A stretch of 64,000 bases of DNA from Spirometra erinaceieuropaei (lineage: Eukaryota; Platyhelminthes; Cestoda; Diphyllobothriidea; Diphyllobothriidae), in the NCBI GenBank assembly GCA_902702965.1, contig CACRXP010000608.1, positions 1 through 64,000 of the forward strand, written 5' to 3'. Shown in pieces: positions 54,000 through 64,000 of this stretch. The position numbers and the translations under genes were made by a program. Under the pieces are notes generated by a model, which was given only the letters and a program-made list of their open reading frames with translations, was not told the origin of the DNA and did not search any database. Position 1 is the first letter of the stretch, and every line of letters starts with the position of its first letter.

Positions 54000-54834
54000 G
54001 GCAGTCATGTTCGCCGTTGAATGCTGTATGAAGTTCCTCGTGGAAACAATGTAACAACAGTCACCAGAGCATTTTATGGTGTTTATCCGAATGCTTTAGG
54101 TGCTCGTGAGTACCATCTCTAGTTTGGGAATTTCCGATCCAGCGACTTCGACCTCTCCGATGCCTATCGGGCAGGAGAACCAATGCAGCTTCAAAATTGC
54201 CTTTCTATCGCAAACACTGAGGCTGACCCTCGTCATATTATCGAGGAATTACCAGAAAACAAAACTTGTCATGGCACACAGTTCAGCAGCACATTCAACA
54301 GATAGGAGAGGTCAGCAGACAAGGAACTTGAGGCCCACGCCAAAGTTCGATAGAAAACAAATCCAGCGTTCCCCACTCTGCGACTTTTTGCTAAGCAAAC
54401 AGGAGAGGGAACCATTTCTTCATAAAATTTTCACTGGAGATGAGAAATAGATTCTCCATGTAAACGACGAACTTGAATTCCGATGGCTTTCCACGGCTGA
54501 GACACCAGTTACTACGCTGAAACCAGACCAATACCTCAAAAATCTTGCCATGTGTTTGGTGCAGCATGGTAGCACGCTTCACTTTGAGCTATTGAAACAA
54601 GGTCAGACCGCATGATCAGACATTTACTTTCAAAAATTTGAACGTTTGAACTATACTCTTTTGATTAAACATCCAGAGTTAATCTGTAAAAAAGGTGTCA
54701 TTCTCCTCAATGACAACGTGAGACCGCATGCGACCCTATTGACCCAAACCAAGATCGGAAATTTGGCGTTGGAACGTTTGTCCTACCCACCCCATTCACC
54801 TGATTGCGCGGCAATTGCTTATCATATGTCCTGA
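54000..54834 (+). pseudogene. Mariner-family transposase, decayed
   Basis: Pieces in order across frames: NNVTTVTRAFYGVYPNAL (helix-turn-helix region), FGNFRSSDFDLSDAYRAGEP (linker motif, normally FDLSDxxRxGRP), DPRHIIEELPENKT, and SKQEREPFLHKIFTGDEK, which holds the first catalytic Asp. This is followed by a stop where the family has Trp. Then come LLNDNVRPHA with the second Asp and YPPHSPDCAAIAYHM. The last is the S-P-D-L-A-P-x-D-Y-H signature, with the third catalytic Asp replaced by Ala. At least three stops or frameshifts and the lost third acidic residue make it inactive. No clear terminal inverted repeats were seen. Confidence 0.88.
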
Positions 54835-55029
54835 TCTCTGCAGCACTCCCCTAGGCGGGAAAACTTCTCGAAATATCGACGATGTCAAAACCGGGCTTTA
54901 GGGATTATTTATATCAGAAACAAACCTTCTTTTTCAAAGAGAGCACTGAAAGTTTAGTTGCAAGGCGGGGGACAGCGTATATAACTGATCAAAAAATAAA
55001 ACATTTTCCAAAAGACAGTTTTCGTGTTT

Positions 55030-58000
55030 TTAATTAAAAAACGGCCTCATTTTCCAGCACCCCTAATGCTAATCACGCGTCAAACTGGAATCTACACCGG
55101 GCGTAGCAGAGAGAAACAGCTAAAGTATTCATCTGCCTGTTTTGGGCACCCAAAGACTCCCTGGTAAATCACGCAGGACAAAATGACATGCAACGCAGTG
55201 TAGGCAAAAACCTCCCAACTTCGAATTTGGCACTGAAATGTACACAGACAGTTGCTGCTGTCTTGAGATCCAACTTTACGTTTGATATGATCTTTTCTGA
55301 GCGACAGCAACCTTTCCATCAGGATGGAGAAGAGATCTGCTGCGATAGAAAACTCCACGTTTTGGCTGAGATGCGCTCATTTCCTGCTTGTCAGTAAGTG
55401 TACTGGCAAACGTTGTCGGGGAGTGGATTTCCCTACGTTAGTGTTTTTTATTTGCTGTCCTTAAGCAAAACATTTCTGGTACGGGGGGCAGCGCAGACGG
55501 TGTGAATGAGAACACATTCCACGCCCTTGGGAGGGTTGAAGACGCGCCAGGAATGCAGGTTCTGACATTTCCGTCCACCTCACACATCCCCCCTTCGGTC
55601 CTTGCGCGTTGTTGACCTCCGTTAGAATGAGACTGGCTGCATACCGATGTGTCCAGAGCCTCCAAAAGCCAGGTTAATGTCTGGATGGCAGCACCAGGCG
55701 ACATGCCTATCAATGAAATTCCTATTTCGCAGAACGTTTTACTAATTCTGGCACTGCGAGGTGGAGTATATGAGCTAATTGCTTTCAACCACAGTTTCTA
55801 ATATGCTAGAATTGTGGTAGAATTAGCGGGGCTGATGAAAATCCAATATTTTCCAATTAAACGTCATGTCAAAATACCAACTGAAAGCCAGAACATGTGT
55901 TCCTTCGATTGGTTGCAGCTGTGTGAAGAAACTGAAGGAGGCTGGATCGCCATTTGGTAATTTACAACTCAACTGTCTTTACAACAACGAGAGTTATAGA
56001 TAGAATTTCGTGGTGGACTCTGTTTTCAGTTCGTTTAGTAATGCTGTCAGAATTGCAGAACTTGTTAAGAAGTGGCTGAGAAGGAAGGAAGCGAAGAGCA
56101 TGGCCAACTTCCGGTTATCAATATTGGATCGAATCTCCACCCGAACTCACCAAGACAACGTCTTCTCGAAACAGAGGATGTGAAGATCACTCGACTCGAC
56201 TATCAAGTAGCCTCTGCATTCAGGAGAACCTAGGTTGCACGTTGGCGTTAAGCATACCTCACATGACGCCTACTCACGCCAGTGCAAACTGTTGATTTAA
56301 AAATTTATTCTTCCCAAACCTCTCGACTCCATCACAAAATCCCTAATCCTTAACGCCGCCATGAATCCATAAATTTCCTTCCACTCAAGAGCTTCATCCC
56401 TTGGAAACATACTGCATGAAGACAAATCTGCCACTTATAAAGGGGTATGGGATTGACCACAAATTGCAGAGGACAATCGTGCACCACTTTGTCTTCTTCC
56501 AATTTTATTTGCCACTAAAAATGCTCATACGGGAACGGTCGCAAGTAGAAGCATCATAGAACAATTTATTTTAGAAGCAAACAATTCAAAAAAATGGGGC
56601 AATGAACGTACTCTCTTAAACTTTCCGGTGCCCCGTTTAGCTTATGACCAAAAGGAAAATTAAGGTCATGTGACAGGTAGCAGTAATGAGAAACACGATC
56701 CAGCCGGCTGTTTATATTTACATCTCCGCATCCGATCGAACAAGGCCTACGACAGGAAAGGCAGCTAGACGCTTCTACTTATTGATGTCTGGCAGGGTCT
56801 TATCTGTCGATTATCTGTCGCGCGGTGTTTCTTTTAACTTGTATAAATTCTTTTTTGCGAAATTCACGGGCTCAATGCCACTGTTAACGGAATTAAGCAG
56901 CTAACAATAGCAAGCCTGTGACGAGGACTTTCCGGGCTCTGTCATCAAAACTTCTTCACATTTGCCGAGGAAGACACAGAGCAGGCCAGACAAAGGCAAG
57001 TCTGCTTTCCAAACTGTGATCCAAGGGATGAGTTCGCTTTGTGGGAGCTACAGAACAAGATAACAAGGAGACCAAGCTTTTATTTTCGCGCTGGCGCGTT
57101 TACGAAACCGTTTATAATTGGTCGGCTGGAGGTCATAAAACGAATCAGTGAACAAGCAACTTTACTTTCCTTTTATAGGTTAGACTTAGGGTGGATGAAG
57201 AACAGGAGAAGAAACTGCATTACCCTACTTTGTCAAAATGACCGCTTAAACTGCCAAGTGCGAATTTCTTACAAAAAAAGACTACGAAACGATTCTAAAT
57301 CCTCGGCTTTCAGCACAGTCGGTCATGGAGCTTAATCAAGTCTCGGGTGAAACAATGCCTTTGCAATGAAATACTGGAAGACCAGTATAGAGTGGGATGG
57401 CTGCAGGATTAGAGTTACCAACTTCGTCAGCGACAGATTTTGATATTGACGAGAGAAGCCGATATATATTTCATCTTTTTAGACACAACAAATGCATCCG
57501 AAACCACAGGAGGTATCGTCTATATCAGTCAAATCGGTGTTGCATACGAGTAAGTGACCAAAATACTCTGGGGAGTCCTCCCTACCAAAAGCTTATTTCA
57601 CTCTGCTACGCAGATAGCTATTTTCCACGGAGTAACTGAGAGAATTAACAAAAATGTCAACTTGGCTTTGCACAAACAGTAATTTCAATAGAAAACATAC
57701 ATGTTTATGTGTCCCCAGTCTACCTTGAAACCATTCTAACTACAGTAATCACTCACTGAACGTTCTAAACTGACTACTCCCCCATCCCCCCGGTATCAGA
57801 ACGGAGAGACGTTTACGATCCCTCAATTAGATAACTACCACCAAATTTACTGCAGCTACGTGGATGAACAATGGATTGCACATGAGTGACCATTTTCCGT
57901 ATACATAATTCGCTAATATGCTTCATGGAGAACTTGGGAGATGGAATTCTAGGTATCGTAAGGATTAAGTTCCTCTGCCTCTGACTGAATTTCCTCGATC

Positions 58001-61000
58001 CTTGAATGTGTGTGAATAGCTCAAAAAGTTGTTACACCGAACTGTTTGGAGGGAGGGGGAATAGTAAAAAAGCATGACCCACTTTGTTTGACACACCCGA
58101 ATCACGAAACTATGAAGTCCTTGAGCTCGTCACCGTTCTTGTAGCCTACATTGCTGAAGTGCTCTTTTGCATATATACGCAAGGGGTGGAAGCTGCAGTC
58201 AAGTCTGCAGTCAAAGTTGAAGTTAAATCAATGTAAATCCACATCTACGACATTTACAAGAAAAAACACCCACAAAACTGTCGCCACCTCTGGCAACCTG
58301 TGATCCTCCGGGTGTGCCTTACGTTACGTTGCGTACTCCACCTAATTCCATTCGTAATTTGACTGACTCGGATAAGCGACTGCATATGGAGTAGGGAAGA
58401 GCCAGCATGTTCGATGCAGTCCGGATCTGGAGTTTAGTTCCTCATCATAACCAACCATACGCGCTTTGAAGATATCCTGGTGCGCTAATAATTGTGACTT
58501 GGAAAGTTGCCAACTGCGTCCTCCTTCGGGCTGCGGGCCAGTCAATGACAGCTCTTTTTTAGTGTGACACATGATATTCACGCCTATAAGGGATCTTGTT
58601 ATGCATGCAAAACAGAAGTTTAATTGGAAATATGACGTGTGCTGAGTACGAGAAACAGCACAATTGAGGAGGCTTGTGTAAACGGCCGGGTATATGGCAA
58701 GGGGGACTGTCATAGGCTGATAGGTGGCCAATCAGCACAAAGAAGGTATGAACAGGGGTCATGACCTTGATTGTTCGCTTGTCACGCGTTTGTGGCATGA
58801 TATCATGACGGCCCGGGCAGGATACGCTGCAGATCTGAGTCCCCTCCCCCCCTTTTGATGCAGGCCACGTGTGGAGTTAGCGCCGGGGCTCGGTGTGAAG
58901 CTTATGGACGGGTGGTTCAACTTTGTCAGGCGATGTGCCCAATTCAGTCTCCAGTCGCGCTGTCTATGGCCTGTCAAGCGAATGTGCTGTGAGTATGTGA
59001 GATGAGGCCGGAGTGCATTACCGGTAAACACACTGACGCGGAAATCACGCCGGCGCTCATACTGTGTGCAGTGATGAACCTAGTTACTTGCGAATGTCGA
59101 GTTTTCCATCAGGTGGCTGTTAAACAACAATTAGGGCGACGGGTAGCAACCAGAGTTTTTTGACACTTTTCGACATGGCAGATGTCTAGCCGAGCCAACT
59201 TAACGATGTCCATCAGGGCGGGTCACGTGAAACATTTGTACGAGTTTCAGAGACCCATGCGCTACTGACAAACACTTCAAAGAACTAATTTTAAATGATG
59301 AAGTTACTTTAGTTAGATTACAGGACTAAGTATTGCGAAATATGTGGCCAGTGTTATTTCTGCAATAGATCGCGCTGGTCTGCGGAAGGGAATCTTCCGT
59401 CCACCTATGTCAAATAATCTGAGTTTTCTATTTTTTATTGGAGAATTTGGTACTTACGACTTCAGTTTCCAGTTATATTTCAATTTCTTATTCACTGACC
59501 GACCTCACGATAAATGACCCTGTGGAAACATAGTGATGTCGGACTTCCCTTTCAGTGGTATCAAGTGAAGTAAATTTTGCCCTGATCAAACAGTACAAAA
59601 ACAGAAGAATCACATTGCATTCTCGTAAAAGGACATTACAACACAACCCAGCATGGCGCACTTGACAGTGTGTCATATTTCACATAATATCGACATCTAG
59701 AAAACGTTTGCTTAAACTAAATGTAAAAGACTTTGTCAAACGTTATGGCTTTTATGCTGTTTTATTTATTTAGTTATTCGAACAGACAGGCCGCACATAC
59801 CTCCATAAATCAATTTTACTTGTGTGATCCTAATTTAAGCGCATTCAGCGCCTCCGCCTTTCTTGGGAAAATTGTTATTTCCAACCAACGTGATATTAAT
59901 TTCAGCAGGTCTTTAGCAGTTTTATTTAGTTGAAAATCCTTCTTTGTTGACTAAGAGTTTTGATCGAGATATTTCAGTCGGTCCCCAATCGATTATTCGT
60001 TTCCCTTAATTTAAGTATATTTCATGAATAAGGTCAGCTGCAGGTGTGTCGAGGAAAACGATCATTACAAGGGACGGGATGACTACAGGATGTGTGCTTA
60101 CTCGTGAAATGTTGACCAAAATTCTGAAAAACGTTCTTTTTTCGAAAAGATTACCTAAGTAGGGTTTAAAAATTCATCCTCTTTCAGCATAAGTATATAA
60201 TAATTCAATAACCTCAGCATGCCGTCTTTCGAACGTTCTTTTCGGCCGTCTGCAAAGACCACACTCTACAAAAAGTGACTACATAAGTGGCATGAACTTT
60301 TCTCATTGATTTTCGATTGCCTTAAAAATTCAATTATATTTCGTAGTACGTATGCATTAAAATATTCATTCTTTTGCTTATTTGGTAGAAAATTACGTCT
60401 TCTTCCAATGTTATACTCGAACTAAGAGTATAATTCGGTTTTCAAAAACTTTTCCAATTCCCGAATAAATTTGGATCCAACCTGCGGTCAAACTTGCATT
60501 CAGGGTTTCCATACGAAAAGCCATATATTTTCTGCGTACAGAAAACCGCAAATTTCTCTACGGTATTAAGAGGAGACCATATAGGGTTCATAAAATTTAC
60601 TAGTGGATTTGAGCCATATTGTAAACTCTACAGGCTACATTAGCAAATGCAGAGACATGATGTTTTATGAACGGGCATTTCACGGTATTAAAACATTTCA
60701 TAATCAGGAACCTTTGCAAACCGAATTATATCCTTGCCGTTCATTAAACGTTCAGTAGACCTAGAGCACTTTTCAAACTCTTGAATAGCATCCGCTTACC
60801 TGAGAATCAGGTAAACGATCCAAATAAATATGAGGGCATTTTAGACATCTCCTTGCAGAACACTGGAACTGAAACATTCTCTTGGTCCATGCAGCAAAAA
60901 CTAACTTGATTTAGTTTTTTTAGTCGTGGGCGAAAAATTGTTAGATTAAAGCCAATGTGCCAGAGTTCATAATGAGACCCGTGACTGTGGGCTGCATCCT

Positions 61001-63775
61001 AGATATACATGCCTTTGCGTCATCTAAGGCTTGTTTAAAGGACTGTTATGTCATGTTTTTATCCACGGTCTGCACTGCTATTTTTGCAGTAGGTGAGATT
61101 GGGTAGGAAAATATTTACGCAAGGGGCTTTCAGCGCACAATATGCTGTCTCAGAGGCCCGTCACCCCAGTTAAACCCTTTCCAGTGGACCACTCTTGATG
61201 ACGACCTGCAAAGCACTTGCGCCGACAGCGCCATCCACTGGCAACCTCGTAAACAGCTCGTAAATGGCTGGGTTGATTTGCTTTTTCAGCCGGTTATTAA
61301 TTGCCCGGAAACCTGCCAACTTCAGTGGATGTGACCTGGTTAGTTCAGCCCCACGGGTTTCAGGCTGCGATCACCCTCTTGTTGCATAGCTCCTCGGAAT
61401 GTAGCAGGTTGCTGGGTGGACGACCATAAGGTGCGCGTGGGTGTGATGGAAAGACCGTCCGGGGGTGTTATGTCCGAGCATGCAGGTCATGCGCGTTCAG
61501 GACAGACACGGCCATCAACGAGTGGCATAACGTCTGTTTTGTCTAGACATCTGCTAACATTCCACGTTTATGACCCACCAGTGCAACGTCAACAACTTTC
61601 AGACTTAAAGCCAGGTGGGAAATGGGATGGGTGTCTTGCAGGTGCAATGCTGTTGACTTGACCGTAACATAGGTTAAACTAATTTGACCTGGCTAACTTA
61701 AAATCTGACCAGGGCGTTAGAAGACTACAGGTCTTGCCGCAGTTTAACGTGGCTTCGTAATTTGTTGAGGGTTTACATGGGGATCAGGGCAATTTTCTGG
61801 ATTTAATTGGGAAGTAGACTGTAGTGCCGAGTTAGGGGGTAGCTAGAAAACATTTGGGAGTCTAGGATGCGGATTTTAGCCGGTAGTCGATGAAGCTTTT
61901 CAAAACTGGGTCTCCTCATATTCTGGAGGATTTTAACTTTCTAACTCAACAGCGTCACTAGGTAGTATACCCTGGAAGTTGCAAAGAGTTAACTGGAATT
62001 CATAACTAGGAATTAAAATAATAGAAAGTGCGCATTACAGTGACTGGAGGTCGTGGAACACGAGCCGAGTCAGTTAAAAAGAGTTTTACAAATAGCATGC
62101 TTTTAAAGCTTCCTTGAAGAAATAAGTAGTGTGGAAGATAACCGCGACATAATTCTTAAATTGTGAAGTTTCGACTTTTGGTGCGACAATATTTTACCCT
62201 GTCTGCACTAATCACTTTTATTAAAAGTCGTTAGTGTCTAATGCACATATGCACGGTCAAGATCCATATTATTTCGAATTTTCGTATTTAAGAAAGTTGA
62301 ATTTTGCTGGAAATCAGCAGTTGTGGAGGGAATATTCAGGTTTGGGGTTTGCATATTAAACATTGTTCAGTCGTGTCCATGTATTTTTTCGAAATCAACC
62401 TTCCTTATGTAGGCCTTTAGCCTAGTCTGTATCTGTTTGAAATTATTTTAACATCATCAGTTATCCCCATGAGAACTTAAGCAACAGTATGGTTTTATTT
62501 CACAAAAATATGTACATATAACAGGCAGTTATGAAGGTGAAGCCCCTTGTACCACCATGTTCAAGTAGATATTCGCATTGATTTGTTGAACTACTACAAA
62601 GTGAGGTTCTCCTTTTTCTTCAGAAAGACCTTTACCTACGACGTAATGGACTAAAGTCGTTACCAAAATGTGACCTTTTGGATTTGCAGGATCCAATGAA
62701 TTTCCACACGCATTTCCGTCTCTGGGACTTACACATTTTTGGGATTAAAAGGCGACGTTATGTCCGTAAGGGTTCAGTGATAATCGGGATGATCTATCTT
62801 TCATTAATGAAAACTCTTAAGCCGTCCTCCTAACACATTTATCACTTCTCAATATAAATTCCTTAGATGTGGGGTGATGTGCCGGTATGTGAAAGCCATA
62901 ATTCTATTTCTAAAAAGCTTTCGCAAACATGCATGTCTCCCGAAAACCCTCATTTTTCGGTAGTAAGCTCACGATTTTTCCCCTTTCCTAAATTAAAAAT
63001 AGTTTTTACTAGCGGAATAATCTTTTTTGCATTTACAAAGTAGTCGATTGGATAATGTCCTAGTACAACCGTGCTGCTTTGAGTTAAATATTCTGTTTCG
63101 ATCATATCTCAGTGAGACTGCTACCCTCCGAGTCGTTGGAGCAGCTTTTTTAAAATCAGTTCTTAAGTCAGCGGCACATGAAAACGACAAAAATGCGTTG
63201 TTATGGCCATGTACATCTTAATACAGCTTTTAATTACCTACAAAAAACAAACATGTTTTCGCCTTTCTCTATCTGGGATCACATGTGTTTAAACAAAATT
63301 TTGCCGATTCGTGTGGGTAGGAGTCACACAACGAGGACGGACAGTCGGTGGGCAGTGCCAGCTACCATGCTACACAAGGCAGAAGCCATAACGTTCAAGA
63401 AACATCGTCAAGTGGCAAAAGTGGCAAACTGCTGACGGACACATTTCTGGAGTTAGATACGTTGTTTCTCCAGAATTGTGGGAGAATCGTAAAGGCCCCG
63501 AATGAAAAAATGGCATAAGGAGGTGAAGGCGATGAACAGTCCGCTTTAAAGCGGCCCCTCAGAGAAATAGAAACTGCGCCTTTCCTCTCGTCCTTCTGTC
63601 AGCTGTTCGCAAGCAGTTTTTTGAAGATGTAAGTGCCCAAGCATAGTACATATGACCAAGTTGTTGGTCACCAAAACGGTCCACCTGCTTACTGGTACTG
63701 GCCGGAGGAAACTTTGGTCGGCTTCATGCTACTGTCATTACGATTACGATAAGATCTTATTTCGTAGCCGCACCT
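55030..63775. other. Mostly AT-rich; no gene or element recognised
   Basis: About 8.7 kb with short frames. Slightly longer frames occur at 55,438-55,788 (minus), 57,039-57,639 (plus) and a GC-richer patch at 58,340-59,030, but none has a known motif, and the last is open on overlapping frames. An upstream EGFR exon could be hidden here. Confidence 0.45.
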
Positions 63776-63777
63776 GT

Positions 63778-63910
63778 TGGGGGTTAGGTCTATGGGTTAG
63801 GGGTAGGTGTTAGTGTTAGGGATTGAGGTTAGGGGTTGGTTTTAAAGCCCCCATTACCACCAGTCTCGTATGACAGACGGATGGGGCTTGTCTACTGCTA
63901 GTGCGACTAC
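63778..63910 (+). repeat. Degenerate telomere-like repeat with shared module, second copy
   Basis: GGGTTAGG, GGGTTAGGGGTAGG, TTAGTGTTAGGGATTGAGG and TTAGGGGTTGG are followed directly by CCCCCATTACCACCAGTCTC, GTATGACAGACGGATGGGG and GTGCGACTAC. The 40.4-40.7 kb copy has the same modules in the same orientation, with a longer gap between them. Confidence 0.8.
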
Positions 63911-64000
63911 GACCGACCGCCATTACTTCTGCATTTATGCGTACAAAATGCCATCCTTCTTACCAGAAAACTTGCTCTTCCTATTTTGATTCGATTGTAT

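Noticed and set aside
53900..55075. Terminal inverted repeats of the mariner element
   Set aside because: The inverse of the candidate right end (CTCATTTTCCAGCACCCC) was not found on the left side.
55438..55788. 116-codon minus-strand frame
   Set aside because: No domain, no splice or codon signal that I can see, and no second copy to compare.

Overview
The window looks like repeat-rich nuclear DNA from a parasitic flatworm, most likely a diphyllobothriidean tapeworm (inference from the type of Penelope, gypsy, LINE, Merlin and tRNA-derived repeats, and from a flatworm-style EGF-receptor gene with very large introns). There are no bacterial features. Coding density is very low and nearly all open frames are repeat debris. 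A 49-base run of N at 11,456-11,504 marks an assembly gap.

The one convincing host gene is an epidermal growth factor receptor (EGFR) on the minus strand. Five exons can be placed, from 34,322 down to 5,049. They encode most of L domain 1 and part of the first furin-like cysteine-rich domain, and their splice phases match at all four junctions. Two introns are about 13 and 15 kb and are filled with mobile elements. The signal peptide, start of the L domain, transmembrane segment and kinase are not seen and probably lie outside the window. A possible further upstream exon is at 35,080-35,144.

Region by region. 1-5 kb: tRNA-derived SINEs and a Merlin transposase fragment. 5.0-5.6 kb: three EGFR exons. 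7.6-9.8 kb: SINE debris, a head-to-head SINE pair and a Penelope-like element (PLE) with inverted flanks. 11.2-11.5 kb: PLE terminal repeat beside the gap. 11.9-18.0 kb: a large imperfect inverted duplication. 20.8-21.0 kb: EGFR exon. 23.7-25.7 kb: a cluster of tRNA-headed elements carrying hammerhead ribozyme motifs, with another PLE end between. 34.1-34.3 kb: EGFR exon. 37.2-38.3 kb: decayed LINE reverse transcriptase. 40.4 and 63.8 kb: a repeat with degenerate telomere-like sequence. 41.6-42.5 kb: PLE with a GIY-YIG endonuclease and hammerhead. 43.1-44.8 kb: decayed Ty3/gypsy element. 46.5 kb: another PLE hammerhead. 48.2-49.8 kb: an element with about 330-base inverted ends. 49.9-53.1 kb: LINE C-termini with zinc fingers. 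54.0-54.8 kb: decayed mariner. 55-63.7 kb: AT-rich sequence with nothing recognised.

The most interesting signal is a set of hammerhead ribozyme motifs in at least two kinds of element: PLE terminal repeats, and short tRNA-headed SINE-like units built in the same mirrored way (inverted ribozyme, body, ribozyme). In every family the short stem III is a palindrome, which would favour dimeric ribozymes. This suggests a non-autonomous, retrozyme-like family that may depend on PLE machinery. All of this was read by eye; no folding or database search was run.
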